From: Lachnospiraceae bacterium
GTDB lineage: Bacteria > Bacillota > Clostridia > Lachnospirales > Lachnospiraceae
NCBI GenBank assembly: GCA_024689465.1
Contig: JAILDL010000063.1
Coordinates: 1 to 64,000 of the forward strand
Length of the DNA: 64,000 nt
Reading direction: 5' to 3'
In this document: positions 27,556 through 36,959 of the stretch, one piece after another
Layout: each line of letters begins with the position of its first letter
How positions within the stretch are numbered: position 1 is the stretch's first letter
Program-made: the position numbers and the translations under genes
Notes under the pieces: model-generated
What the model was told of the DNA's origin: nothing
The model's database searches: none
The model's input: only the letters and a program-made list of their open reading frames with translations

Positions 27556-28479
27556 ATGATTAATTATTTGGTCGACGGCATCCGGAAGAAAGAGGCCCCT
27601 ATTGTGGTGGGTCTGGATCCCATGCTGAAGTATGTACCGGAGCATCTGAAGAAGGAGGCCTTTGCCGCCTTTGGCGAAACACCGGAAGGTGCGGCAGAAG
27701 CCATCTGGCAGTTTAACAAGCAGATCGTGGATGCGGTGCAGGACCTGGTTCCGGCGGTAAAGCCCCAGATCGCCATGTATGAGCAGTTTGGCGTAGCCGG
27801 CGTGCAGGCTTTTCAGAAGACGGTGGATTACTGCCGCAGCAAGGGTCTGGTGATCATCGGCGATATCAAGCGCGGTGACATCGGTTCCACTTCCGAAGCC
27901 TATGCGGTAGGACATCTGGGACAGGTACAGATCGGGGAGAGCCGGTTCTACGGATTTCACGAGGACTTTGCTACGGTCAATCCCTATCTGGGCAGCGACG
28001 GCGTAAAGCCGTTCCTGAAGGTTTGCGCAGAGGAGAAGAAGGGCATCTTTGTTCTGGTGAAGACTTCCAATCCCAGCAGCGGCGAGTTCCAGGATCAGAT
28101 GATCGGTGATAAGACCTTATATACCCTGGTGGCCGAGAAGGTCGCACAGTGGGGCGAAGAAGTGATGGGAGATACCTACAGCTACGTAGGTGCCGTTGTA
28201 GGAGCAACCTATCCGGAAATGGGCGCAGCCCTTCGAAAGGTCATGCCCAAAACCTATATCCTGGTGCCGGGCTACGGCGCACAGGGCGGCAAGGGCTCTG
28301 ACTTAAAGGCCTTCTTTAATGCAGATGGACTGGGCGCCATCGTAAACTCCTCCCGTGGCATCATCGCCGCTTATCAGCAGGAGAAGTACGCACAGTACGG
28401 TGCGGAACACTTTGCAGAAGCTTCCAGAGCAGCGGTACTGGATATGAAGGAAGATCTTCGCCAGGCCTGGGAACGCTGA
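27556..28479 (+). CDS. pyrF: Orotidine 5'-phosphate decarboxylase, long (type 2) form
   Basis: A 307-residue enzyme making UMP from OMP, the last step of de novo pyrimidine synthesis. It belongs to the long OMP decarboxylase group rather than the 230-240-residue form: VVGLDPMLKYVPEHL at the start, then VKPQIAMYEQFG and the active-site stretch VIIGDIKRGDIGST with the catalytic Lys and Asp, and LVPGYGAQGG near the phosphate site. AAAAGGAG precedes the ATG. pyrE follows 77 nt later; the other pyr genes are not in the window. Confidence 0.95.
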   Translation: MINYLVDGIRKKEAPIVVGLDPMLKYVPEHLKKEAFAAFGETPEGAAEAIWQFNKQIVDAVQDLVPAVKPQIAMYEQFGVAGVQAFQKTVDYCRSKGLVIIGDIKRGDIGSTSEAYAVGHLGQVQIGESRFYGFHEDFATVNPYLGSDGVKPFLKVCAEEKKGIFVLVKTSNPSSGEFQDQMIGDKTLYTLVAEKVAQWGEEVMGDTYSYVGAVVGATYPEMGAALRKVMPKTYILVPGYGAQGGKGSDLKAFFNADGLGAIVNSSRGIIAAYQQEKYAQYGAEHFAEASRAAVLDMKEDLRQAWER

Positions 28480-28556
28480 GGGCAGACATCTCAAAGAGAA
28501 AACAGAACAACAGACGGGCCGGAAAACGGCCGGCATATTATAACAGAGGTTGACAG

Positions 28557-29234
28557 ATGGAACAGTATAAACAGGAATTTATTGAATTTATGGTAGAATG
28601 CGGCGTTTTAAAGTTCGGTGACTTTGTGACAAAGTCCGGACGGAAAACCCCCTTCTTTGTAAACACCGGTTTTTACCGCACCGGCGCACAGCTTCGGAAA
28701 CTGGGCGGCTTCTATGCCCAGGCGATCCATGACCGTTTCGGTCTGGACTTTGATGTGCTTTTCGGGCCTGCCTACAAGGGAATTCCCCTTTCCGTAGCAA
28801 CCGCCATTGCCATTTCCGAGAAATACGATACCGACGTTCGTTACAGCTCCAACCGCAAGGAAGTAAAGGACCACGGCGATAAGGGCATCCTGCTGGGAAG
28901 CCCTATGGCAGACGGAGACCGGATCGTTATGATCGAGGATGTGACCACGGCCGGTACTTCCATCGGAGAAACCATGCCCATCTTAAAGGCACAGGGGGAT
29001 GTGACCGTCAAGGGTCTGGTGGTCAGCGTGGACCGTATGGAGAGAGGCCAGGGCACCAAAAGTGCTTTAAAGGAGATTTCCGAAACCTACGGTATGCAGA
29101 CGGCAGCCATTGTTACCATGGCGGAAGTCATTGAATATCTTACCAGGACACCGATAAACGGAAGCATCCTGATCGATGAAGCCAAAAAAGCGGCCATCGA
29201 TGCTTACTATGAGCAGTACGGAGCAGAGGACTAA
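28557..29234 (+). CDS. pyrE: Orotate phosphoribosyltransferase
   Basis: A 225-residue enzyme joining orotate to PRPP to form OMP. The PRPP-binding motif is VMIEDVTTAGTS; the flexible loop reads RKEVKDHGDKGILLG, and GPAYKGIPLSVATA is the conserved phosphate loop. It works directly before PyrF in the pathway and follows it on the chromosome. The stop is immediately followed by the ATG of the small membrane protein. Confidence 0.96.
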   Translation: MEQYKQEFIEFMVECGVLKFGDFVTKSGRKTPFFVNTGFYRTGAQLRKLGGFYAQAIHDRFGLDFDVLFGPAYKGIPLSVATAIAISEKYDTDVRYSSNRKEVKDHGDKGILLGSPMADGDRIVMIEDVTTAGTSIGETMPILKAQGDVTVKGLVVSVDRMERGQGTKSALKEISETYGMQTAAIVTMAEVIEYLTRTPINGSILIDEAKKAAIDAYYEQYGAED

Positions 29235-29552
29235 ATGCGCAGCAGAAGTTACATGTTCACCAACAAGCGCCACAGCGAGCTGTCCATCATGAGCTCGGTG
29301 CTGGGAGTGATCAGCGTGATCTCTCTGGTGCTTGTGGTGTTTCTTTCCTACAAAAATGAAGGAACACCCAGTGCCCGCTACGGTGCGGTCTGTGTGCTGT
29401 CCCTTGTCTTTTCTCTCAGTGGCATTATCCTGGGAGTAGCAGGCAGGATGCAAAGAGACAGCTTTTATTTCTTTGCCTATCTGGGCATTGCCCTGAATGT
29501 GGCAGCGCTGTTTATCATCAGCGCCATTTTGTATGCAGGAGCCTATTTATGA
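29235..29552 (+). CDS. Small three-TM membrane protein
   Basis: A 105-residue protein with three hydrophobic segments (MSSVLGVISVISLVLVVFLS, AVCVLSLVFSLSGIILGVAG and LGIALNVAALFIISAILYAG) and a short basic N-terminus. It resembles small clostridial membrane proteins of unknown function (DUF6142-like; assignment uncertain). It begins right after the pyrE stop and overlaps the next gene by 4 nt, so it is likely translated in line with both, perhaps with the downstream peptidase. Confidence 0.7.
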   Translation: MRSRSYMFTNKRHSELSIMSSVLGVISVISLVLVVFLSYKNEGTPSARYGAVCVLSLVFSLSGIILGVAGRMQRDSFYFFAYLGIALNVAALFIISAILYAGAYL

Positions 29553-31651
29553 CCACAGAATTTACAGAAGATATGGAATTTATCAAGGAGCGCTATGAGC
29601 TGGCCAGAGAGCGGATCCGCATGATCGCCTCCGGCTCCGAGGGAGCGCTTTCCCCGAAATACGACGCCTTTTTTACGGCAGCGGCCGGATATATGCTGCA
29701 GATCGCAGAAGCCTATGAATTTGTGGAAAAGGGCGGTATGGACAGGGCAACCATGGAGGAGCTTACAGCTTTCAATCACAGCCTGTATGCCCCCATCATG
29801 CCCAAGGCCTATGAAACCAGCTATGCCAATCCGGACTATGCCCATGCACAGTTCGGAAAGCAGTTTGACCGGATCCTCTGCGTGCTTTACAGCGAGATCC
29901 CGGCCATGATCCCCTATGCCTTTCAGCAGGATCTGGATCCCATGACCATTCGCATGGAGCTGCTGTTACAGTGCTATGGCATTTTCCGTTCCGCCTGGCA
30001 GGAAGATCAGATCCTTCCGGACCCGGAAGAGATCCGCAGCGTACTGTATTATTTTGTATTTGACTATTCCGAAGACTCCATCCGTTCCATCATAAAAAGT
30101 CAGGTGCATCCGGAAGGGAACTTTGCCGTAAACCTGCTGAAAAATGCAGATCTTACGGACCTTCGCTATCTGTTTTCCTACGGCCTTTACGTCACCGAGG
30201 ATGAGATCCGCAGCGCCCGGTATTTAAATGCGCTGCCGGAAGAGATCGTCCGCAGCATGGGCTATACCCTGGCGGAGGGATACATTACCGGATTTGCTGT
30301 TTGCGGCAAGGACATCTCCATTAAGAAGACCGGTGAGGTACTGTACTGGCTGGGCTTTGAGCGGATGTTCCGTTATACGCTGGAGCGCCTCTCTCAGATC
30401 GGTATGGAAGTGACCGCCCGGAGAAGTCCGGCATCCCTGCTGGATGGCAGAGTGGTATCTCCCGGAGGCTATGCGTCCACTTCTCCCAACAAACAGTTTG
30501 ACTTTGATCATTACGAAGATATGGCCCTGCTGCTGGATAAGAAACTGGCCAACCACCGAAACGAATGCCTGAAAAGTGCCTTCGAAGCCTACAGGCAGGA
30601 TGCGAAATTACATGGCGGTCCGCTGGTTCTGGATATCTTCGGGGAAGAGGATTTTGAACCGCAGCAGAAGGAAGCGGCCTGCCGTTTTAACGAAAGCCAG
30701 CAGGAACTGTATGTCTCCTACCGTGCAAAGCGGGCGGAGATCACCATGACCTATATTGTCGGCAGCGAGCGGAGCTTTACCATTGTGGCGTATCCGCTGC
30801 CCGGCATCGGAAAAGACTACGATGCGATCTTTCAGGAGACCTTAAAGATCAATACCATGGATTCTGCCCATTACAGCAAGATCCAGCAGCATATCGTGGA
30901 TACCCTGGACCAGGCGGACTATGTGCGGGTAAAAGGACAAAACGGAAATTTGACCGATCTGGTCATTAAGCTGCAGGAAAAGCCGGATCCGGAAAAGGAT
31001 ACCTGTTTTGAGAACTGTGTGGCCGATGTGAACATCCCCGTGGGCGAAGTCTTTACATCCCCGGAACTGGAAGGAACCAGGGGTACGTTGTTTGTCAGCC
31101 ACGTCTTCTTAAACGGACTGGAATACTTTGACCTTAAGATCACCTTCGAGGATGGCTGCATTACCGATTATATCTGCAGCAACTTCCCGGAAGAAGCAGA
31201 AAACCGGAAATACATAGAGGACCATATCCTGTTCCATCACAAGACTCTCCCTATGGGAGAGTTTGCGATCGGCACGAATACGACGGCTTTTGCCATGATG
31301 GAGCGTTTCGGGATCGGGGCAAAGATGCCCATCCTGATCGCGGAGAAGACCGGACCCCACTTTGCGGTGGGCGACACCTGCTACGTCCATGATGAGGATA
31401 ACGTTTCCTACAACCCGGATGGCAAACGGATCTTTGCCAGAGAGAATTCCTTCTCAAAGAAGCGGAAGGAGGATCCGGAGAAGGCCTACTTTAACTGCCA
31501 TACGGATATCACCATTCCTTACGGAGAGCTGGGAGAGATCGTGGCGGTAAAGGCAGACGGAAGCGAGCTGCCCATTATCCGAAACGGCCGGTTCGTGGTA
31601 CCGGGAACCGAAGAATTAAACATCCCTCTGGATGAAATGCAGAATTCTTAA
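29549..31651 (+). CDS. M29-type aminopeptidase with long N-terminal domain
   Basis: A 700-residue protein. Its C-terminal half (about 340-700) resembles family M29 (AmpS/PepS/AmpT) metallo-aminopeptidases: DVNIPVGEVFTSPELEGTRG, the metal-binding pieces MGEFAIGTNT and TGPHFAVGDTCY, and the His-x-Asp block NCHTDITIPYGELGE. The N-terminal half (about 1-335) is a helical region I do not recognise and is absent from ordinary M29 enzymes of about 410 residues. It overlaps the small membrane protein gene by 4 nt (ATGA). No signal peptide is present. Peptide turnover is likely, but activity is inferred. Confidence 0.75.
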   Translation: MTTEFTEDMEFIKERYELARERIRMIASGSEGALSPKYDAFFTAAAGYMLQIAEAYEFVEKGGMDRATMEELTAFNHSLYAPIMPKAYETSYANPDYAHAQFGKQFDRILCVLYSEIPAMIPYAFQQDLDPMTIRMELLLQCYGIFRSAWQEDQILPDPEEIRSVLYYFVFDYSEDSIRSIIKSQVHPEGNFAVNLLKNADLTDLRYLFSYGLYVTEDEIRSARYLNALPEEIVRSMGYTLAEGYITGFAVCGKDISIKKTGEVLYWLGFERMFRYTLERLSQIGMEVTARRSPASLLDGRVVSPGGYASTSPNKQFDFDHYEDMALLLDKKLANHRNECLKSAFEAYRQDAKLHGGPLVLDIFGEEDFEPQQKEAACRFNESQQELYVSYRAKRAEITMTYIVGSERSFTIVAYPLPGIGKDYDAIFQETLKINTMDSAHYSKIQQHIVDTLDQADYVRVKGQNGNLTDLVIKLQEKPDPEKDTCFENCVADVNIPVGEVFTSPELEGTRGTLFVSHVFLNGLEYFDLKITFEDGCITDYICSNFPEEAENRKYIEDHILFHHKTLPMGEFAIGTNTTAFAMMERFGIGAKMPILIAEKTGPHFAVGDTCYVHDEDNVSYNPDGKRIFARENSFSKKRKEDPEKAYFNCHTDITIPYGELGEIVAVKADGSELPIIRNGRFVVPGTEELNIPLDEMQNS

Positions 31652-31743
31652 AGGATCATAAAAATCCATGGCGGGCGGTTGAAAAGACACGGACCCCTAT
31701 GGTTAAATTAAAGGTGGTGCGCTTGCACCGGAAAGGATGGATT

Positions 31744-32244
31744 ATGGCACAGGTTGGAATTGTTATGGGTTCCGATTCGGATATGCCGGTGATGAAAAAG
31801 GCAGCCGAAGTGCTGGAGGAATTCGGGATCTCTTATGAGATGACCATTATCTCCGCCCACAGAGAACCGGATGTGTTTTTTGATTATGCAAAAAGTGCAG
31901 AGCAGAAAGGGTTTAAGGTGATCATCGCAGGAGCCGGAATGGCTGCGCATCTTCCCGGAATGTGCGCTGCGATCTTCCCCATGCCGGTGATCGGCGTGCC
32001 CATGCATACGACTTCATTAGGAGGAAAGGATTCTCTCTACTCCATTGTACAGATGCCCTCCGGGATCCCGGTGGCGACCGTTGCCATTAACGGCGGCAAG
32101 AATGCCGGTATCCTGGCAGCCAAGATCCTGGCAACCTCCGATGACGCACTGCTGCAGAAGCTGAAGGATTTTACCGTCCGAATGAAGGAAGAGGTACAGG
32201 CCAAGGATGCCCGTCTGCAGGAAACAGGCTGGCAGAATTACTGA
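31744..32244 (+). CDS. purE: N5-carboxyaminoimidazole ribonucleotide mutase PurE
   Basis: A 166-residue enzyme of de novo purine synthesis that rearranges N5-CAIR to CAIR. GIVMGSDSDMPVMKKA, SAHREPD and GAGMAAHLPGM are the substrate-binding signatures of PurE. GGAAAGGA before the ATG at 31744 sets the start; the open frame continues upstream to 31699 without family resemblance. purM follows after 95 nt that contain short GC-rich inverted repeats but no clear terminator. Confidence 0.96.
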   Translation: MAQVGIVMGSDSDMPVMKKAAEVLEEFGISYEMTIISAHREPDVFFDYAKSAEQKGFKVIIAGAGMAAHLPGMCAAIFPMPVIGVPMHTTSLGGKDSLYSIVQMPSGIPVATVAINGGKNAGILAAKILATSDDALLQKLKDFTVRMKEEVQAKDARLQETGWQNY

Positions 32245-32339
32245 TATCGATCATACGTTACATTAGGATAAACAGAGCGGAATCCCCTTTGGGGCCCTTC
32301 CGACAGACCGCGCAGAAAGCGGAAGAAAGGGATTAAGGA

Positions 32340-33365
32340 ATGGATTACAAGAAGGCCGGTGTAGACATCGAAGCAGGCTACAAGTCAGTGGAACTGATGA
32401 AGCAATATGTAAAAGGAACCATGCGTCCGGAAGTGCTGGGATCTCTGGGAGGTTTCTCCGGAGCATTTTCCATGGATGCCATGAAGGGGATGGAACATCC
32501 CACATTACTTTCCGGAACAGACGGTGTGGGAACCAAGTTAAAGCTTGCATTTCTCCTGGATCAGCATGATACCGTGGGCATTGACTGTGTGGCAATGTGT
32601 GTGAACGATGTTGCCTGTGCAGGCGGCGAGCCTTTGTTCTTCCTGGATTATATTGCCTGTGGCAAGAACTATCCCGAGAAGATCGCAACCATCGTAAAGG
32701 GTGTTGCGGAAGGCTGCAAGCAGGCCGGTGCGGCACTGATCGGCGGTGAGACCGCTGAGATGCCCGGCTTTTATCCTGTAGATGAATACGATCTGGCAGG
32801 TTTTGCCGTTGGCGTGGTGGATCAGAAGGATATGATCACCGGCCAGGATGCAAAGCCCGGCGATGTCCTCATCGGTATGGCCAGCAGCGGTGTACACAGC
32901 AACGGTTTTTCTCTGGTCCGCCAGGTTTTTGAGATGACCAGGGAGAGCCTCAATACCTATTACGATGAACTGGGCAAGACCCTTGGAGAAGCCCTGATCG
33001 CTCCCACCAAGATCTATGTAAAGGCATTAAAGAGCATTAAGGACGCAGGCGTTACCGTAAAAGCCTGCAGCCACATCACCGGCGGCGGTTTCTATGAGAA
33101 CATTCCCAGAATGCTCCCCGAAGGTGTGAAGGCAGTGGTAAAAAAAGACAGCTACGAAGTACCCGCGATCTTTAAGCTCCTGCAGAAGAAGGGCCAGCTG
33201 GAAGAGCACCTGATGTACAACACCTACAACATGGGTATCGGTATGGTGCTTGCGGTTCGTCCCGAGGATGCAGACAAAGCCATGGAAGCCATCCGGGCAG
33301 CCGGAGAAACACCTTACATCATCGGCTCTCTGGAAGCAGGCGATAAGGGAGTGGAAGTATGCTAA
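32340..33365 (+). CDS. purM: Phosphoribosylformylglycinamidine cyclo-ligase PurM
   Basis: A 341-residue ATP-dependent enzyme that closes the imidazole ring to AIR. It shows [20 protein letters not shown] at the start, [32 protein letters not shown] and [15 protein letters not shown], all PurM hallmarks. Its last 7 nt overlap purN, so the two are translationally coupled. The AAGAAAGGGA before the ATG suits the start. Confidence 0.97.
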   Translation: MDYKKAGVDIEAGYKSVELMKQYVKGTMRPEVLGSLGGFSGAFSMDAMKGMEHPTLLSGTDGVGTKLKLAFLLDQHDTVGIDCVAMCVNDVACAGGEPLFFLDYIACGKNYPEKIATIVKGVAEGCKQAGAALIGGETAEMPGFYPVDEYDLAGFAVGVVDQKDMITGQDAKPGDVLIGMASSGVHSNGFSLVRQVFEMTRESLNTYYDELGKTLGEALIAPTKIYVKALKSIKDAGVTVKACSHITGGGFYENIPRMLPEGVKAVVKKDSYEVPAIFKLLQKKGQLEEHLMYNTYNMGIGMVLAVRPEDADKAMEAIRAAGETPYIIGSLEAGDKGVEVC

Positions 33366-33952
33366 AGGTGGTAGTACTGGTCTCCGGAGGCGGAACGAAC
33401 CTCCAGGCGATCCTGGACAGCATCGGAGACGGCAGGATCCGGAACGCGAGGGTCGAAGCGGTCATCAGCAACAATCCCGGAGCCTATGCCCTGGAGCGGG
33501 CAAAGAAGGCCGGCATCCCTGCGCTGTGTATTTCTCCCAAAACCTTTGAAAACCGGGAAGCCTTTAACAGGGCCTTCCTTGCAAAATTAGACGAATTACA
33601 GCCCGACCTGATCGTACTGGCCGGTTTCCTTGTGGTACTGCCTAAGGAAATGACCCAGGCCTACAGCGGAAAGATCATCAACATCCATCCTTCCCTGATC
33701 CCCTCCTTCTGCGGAAAGGGATTCTATGGTCTGAAGGTACATGAGGCGGCGTTGGAAAGAGGGGTCAAGGTAACCGGTGCCACGGTGCATTTCGTGGACG
33801 AGGGGACGGATACCGGCCCGATCATTTTACAGAAGGCGGTTTCGGTGGAGCCCGGTGATACGCCGGAGATCCTCCAGAAACGCGTGATGGAGCAGGCAGA
33901 ATGGGTGATCCTGCCTAAAGCGATCGATATGATCGCCAACAACGAGCTGTAG
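33359..33952 (+). CDS. purN: Phosphoribosylglycinamide formyltransferase PurN
   Basis: A 197-residue folate-dependent transferase that formylates [26 protein letters not shown] and the active-site segments [11 protein letters not shown] (with the catalytic Asn and His) and [19 protein letters not shown] are typical. It begins inside purM and is followed 14 nt later by purD. Confidence 0.97.
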   Translation: MLKVVVLVSGGGTNLQAILDSIGDGRIRNARVEAVISNNPGAYALERAKKAGIPALCISPKTFENREAFNRAFLAKLDELQPDLIVLAGFLVVLPKEMTQAYSGKIINIHPSLIPSFCGKGFYGLKVHEAALERGVKVTGATVHFVDEGTDTGPIILQKAVSVEPGDTPEILQKRVMEQAEWVILPKAIDMIANNEL

Positions 33953-33966
33953 AAAGGGAAAGAAAC

Positions 33967-35247
33967 ATGAAGATTCTGGTAATCGGCAGCGGCGGAAGAG
34001 AGCACGCCATTGTGCAGAGTATCGCCAAAAGTCCCAAGGCGGATGTGATCTATTGTGCACCGGGAAATGCGGGGATCGCACAGCTGGCAGAGTGTGTGCC
34101 CATTTCCGTGATGGAATTTGATAAGATCGTGGCGTTTGCCAAAGAAAAGCAGATCGACCTGGTGGTTGTGGGACCGGATGATCCCCTGGCAGCAGGATTG
34201 GTGGATGAACTGGAAAAAGCAGGCCTTCGGGCATTCGGACCCAATAAGGCGGCTGCGATCCTGGAGGCTTCCAAGGCGTTTTCCAAGGATCTGATGAAAA
34301 AATACAACATCCCCACAGCAGCCTATGAGACCTTTGATGATCCCGCTGCTGCAGAAGCCTATCTGCAAACGGCCGATTATCCCATTGTATTAAAGGCGGA
34401 CGGCCTGGCGCTTGGAAAGGGCGTTCTGATCTGTCAGAACAAAGAGGAAGCCCTGGAAGGCGTGAAGACCATTATGGAGGATAAGAAGTTCGGCTCTGCC
34501 GGAAACCGTATGGTCATTGAAGAATTCATGACCGGACGGGAAGTGTCCGTTCTCTCCTTTGTGGACGGAAAGACCATCCGAATCATGAGCTCCGCCCAGG
34601 ACCACAAGCGGGCCAAGGACGGCGACCAGGGTCTTAATACCGGCGGCATGGGCAACTTTTCCCCCAGTCCTTTTTATACCGATGAAGTGGATGCATTCTG
34701 TAAGGAACACATCTATCAGGCAACGGTGGATGCCATGGCAGCGGAAGGCAGACCCTTTAAGGGCGTGATCTTCTTCGGCCTGATGCTGACCCCCAAGGGA
34801 CCCCGGGTTTTGGAATACAATGCCCGGTTTGGCGATCCCGAAGCCCAGGTAGTGCTCCCCAGACTGAAGAATGATATAATTGATGTGTTTGAAGCCTGCA
34901 TTGACGGACGGCTTTCCGACATTGATCTGCAGTTTGAAGATAAGGCCTGTGTATGCGTGGTCCTTGCTTCCGACGGCTATCCCCTTTCCTATGAGAAGGG
35001 GAAGGTGGTAACCGGTCTGGAGAAGTTTGAGGGTAAAGAGGATGTTTACATCTTCCACGCCGGCAGCAAGTTTGCGGAGGATGGCAAGACGGTCCTGACC
35101 AACGGCGGACGTGTCTTCGGGGTCACCGCAAAGGCAGATACCTTAAAGCAGGCCAGAACACTTGCATATGAAGCAACGAATTGGGTAGAATTCGAGAACA
35201 AATATATGCGTACCGATATTGCCGGATCCATTGTGGATCTGGACTAA
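33967..35247 (+). CDS. purD: Phosphoribosylamine-glycine ligase PurD
   Basis: A 426-residue ATP-grasp enzyme joining phosphoribosylamine and glycine. LVIGSGGREHAI opens the N-terminal domain; LVVVGPDDPLAAGLVDEL, SPSPFYTD and the ATP-grasp end GPRVLEYNARFGDPEAQVVLPRL follow (both pieces are family signatures). AAAGGGAAAG precedes the ATG. It closes the purM-purN-purD set; purC, purF, purH, purL and purB are elsewhere. Confidence 0.97.
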   Translation: MKILVIGSGGREHAIVQSIAKSPKADVIYCAPGNAGIAQLAECVPISVMEFDKIVAFAKEKQIDLVVVGPDDPLAAGLVDELEKAGLRAFGPNKAAAILEASKAFSKDLMKKYNIPTAAYETFDDPAAAEAYLQTADYPIVLKADGLALGKGVLICQNKEEALEGVKTIMEDKKFGSAGNRMVIEEFMTGREVSVLSFVDGKTIRIMSSAQDHKRAKDGDQGLNTGGMGNFSPSPFYTDEVDAFCKEHIYQATVDAMAAEGRPFKGVIFFGLMLTPKGPRVLEYNARFGDPEAQVVLPRLKNDIIDVFEACIDGRLSDIDLQFEDKACVCVVLASDGYPLSYEKGKVVTGLEKFEGKEDVYIFHAGSKFAEDGKTVLTNGGRVFGVTAKADTLKQARTLAYEATNWVEFENKYMRTDIAGSIVDLD

Positions 35248-35269
35248 TACGCAGTAAGGGGTAATGACT

Positions 35270-36859
35270 ATGAGAAACAGGAATACACTTCGTCGTCTGA
35301 AGGCCGGTGTGATCACCTTGCTCATCCTGGTGATGATGCTGCCCTCCATGAAGGCACTGGCAGCTACGGCTACCGTTACCGCCAGCAACGTTAAGATACG
35401 AGCTTCCGCAGATACCTCCAGTTCCACCGTGGGCAGTGTGACCAACGGCAGCAAGCTGGATGTCATCGGCTCCACCCAGGGCGCAGATGGCTATACCTGG
35501 TATCAGGTATGGGTAAACGGAAATCAGAAGGGCTTTGTCCGTGGAGATCTGGTCAGTGTGGAGGGTTCTGTCTCTACTGTAACGGATACCACACCTGCTG
35601 CACAGTCCACAACGACCACGACCACCGAGCAGACACAGGCGCTTCCCGAGACAAGCGTAACTTCCATGGATGCCCAGGCAGCAGTGATCTCCGCTGATTC
35701 CTGTAACATCCGTTCCGGCGCCGGCACAGGCTATTCTTCCGTTGCCAATGTAAAGAAGGGAACGGCTGTTACATTGACCGGTACCGCACAGGGTACGGAT
35801 TCCAAGGTCTGGTATCAGGTTTCCTTTGTCAATAACGGTGCAACCGTCACCGGCTTTGTCCGCTCCGATCTGGTCACCGTAGGACAGGGAGAGACCACCA
35901 CAGAAGAAGGTGCTTCCCCTGCTGAAGGAGAAGCACCTGCAGAAGGGGAAGGCGAAAATACCGAAGGGGAAGCTGCTCCCGAAGAGACCGTAGAGGAAAC
36001 CCCTGCTGAGCCGGAAGGTCCTAAGTGTGATTATGAGATCGTGTATGCAGATGATGCATCCGGTAACAGTGACTGGTATCTGTACAATTATGCACAGGGT
36101 ACCCGCCTGAAATTAAATGATGTGATAAATGCAGCAACTTCCAACAGTTCCCTGATCGAAGAACAGGCTTCCAAGATCTCCCGTTTGACCATTATCGTAG
36201 CGATCCTGGCCGTGCTGCTTCTGGCAGCGGTGATCGGGCTTACCTTATTATTCTTCCGTCTTCGTGAGTACTCCGATGAGGATGACGATGAGGATGACGA
36301 CGACGATGAGGACGATGAGGACGATGACGAGGATGAGGATGACGACGATGACGACGATGACGATGACGATGACGATCGCGGATTCCTTCGCCGCCGGGAA
36401 AGATCCCGCAGCGTAAAGAGTCGTCCCGTGCAGCAGAGAGCGCCTCAGAGACAGCCCCAGGGCAGCGCAAAACCCGTCGCACCCCAGGGCAGAACCGTTC
36501 AGAAGACCCAGCTGGTGCGCAAGGCGGACGGAACCCTGGTACGTCGTGTGATCACCACTACCGAAGGAGCATCCGGCGCAGCAAGAGGATCGGTACAGAG
36601 CGCAGCCAGACCCACCACCAACAAGAATGCACAGAATGCCGTTCGGAGCGGTGAAAGTGCTTCCCGTGCAGCGCATGAAGATGCACAGACCCTTCGTGAT
36701 GCACAGGCACAGCTTTCTTCCTCCGTAAAGGATGTGATCCCCGAAACACCGAAGAAACCTGCAGGGGAAAAGAACGGTGTGAAGTGGAAATCCAAGAATT
36801 TCCTCAGTGACGATGATGATCTGGAATTAACCTTCTTAGAGGATGATCGTGACGAATAA
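35270..36859 (+). CDS. Membrane protein with two SH3b domains and a poly-acidic cytoplasmic tail
   Basis: A 529-residue protein. A signal/anchor ends near LPSMKALA, then two bacterial SH3 domains (about 31-95 and 140-205) that may bind cell wall, a Glu/Pro-rich spacer, a membrane helix (306-329, VAILAVLLLAAVIGLTLLFF) and a run of 34 Asp/Glu with no other residue (336-369). The cytoplasmic end is Arg, Gln, Ala and Ser-rich and probably disordered. AAGGGG at 35256-35261 favours the second ATG (35270) over that at 35264. It lies 22 nt after purD and before clpC. It may link wall status to a cytoplasmic partner; that is inference. Confidence 0.85.
   Translation: MRNRNTLRRLKAGVITLLILVMMLPSMKALAATATVTASNVKIRASADTSSSTVGSVTNGSKLDVIGSTQGADGYTWYQVWVNGNQKGFVRGDLVSVEGSVSTVTDTTPAAQSTTTTTTEQTQALPETSVTSMDAQAAVISADSCNIRSGAGTGYSSVANVKKGTAVTLTGTAQGTDSKVWYQVSFVNNGATVTGFVRSDLVTVGQGETTTEEGASPAEGEAPAEGEGENTEGEAAPEETVEETPAEPEGPKCDYEIVYADDASGNSDWYLYNYAQGTRLKLNDVINAATSNSSLIEEQASKISRLTIIVAILAVLLLAAVIGLTLLFFRLREYSDEDDDEDDDDDEDDEDDDEDEDDDDDDDDDDDDDRGFLRRRERSRSVKSRPVQQRAPQRQPQGSAKPVAPQGRTVQKTQLVRKADGTLVRRVITTTEGASGAARGSVQSAARPTTNKNAQNAVRSGESASRAAHEDAQTLRDAQAQLSSSVKDVIPETPKKPAGEKNGVKWKSKNFLSDDDDLELTFLEDDRDE
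36275..36376 (+). repeat. GAT/GAC/GAG trinucleotide tract
   Basis: Thirty-four consecutive Asp or Glu codons in three spellings, inside the SH3 protein gene. Such a low-complexity tract can change length by slippage in whole codons, altering the acidic tail without breaking the frame. Confidence 0.9.
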
Positions 36860-36891
36860 GATCAAATGAATCGCCAATGTAATTGGTTTGG

Positions 36892-36920
36892 AAAGTGTCT
36901 GGCGAGAGCCGGACACTTTT
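36892..36920 (+). terminator. Terminator between the SH3 protein and clpC
   Basis: AAAGTGTCTGGC pairs with GCCGGACACTTT (one G-T) around GAGA and ends in TTTTG. The clpC promoter must then lie within or just before it, but I see no clear -35/-10 pair. Confidence 0.75.
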
Positions 36921-36959
36921 GCTTTCCGGACTTTCTTATACAAAAGGAGTAACCAATCT

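Noticed and set aside
26557-27960. 467-codon open frame on the minus strand
   Set aside because: It lies antisense to nrdD and pyrF, both clearly real, crosses the nrdD terminator and has no domain resemblance. It is a shadow frame caused by codon bias.
31652-31743. Purine riboswitch or PurR box upstream of purE
   Set aside because: The gap is 92 nt, too short for a full aptamer with expression platform, and none of the conserved purine-aptamer core or PurBox sequences can be recognised.
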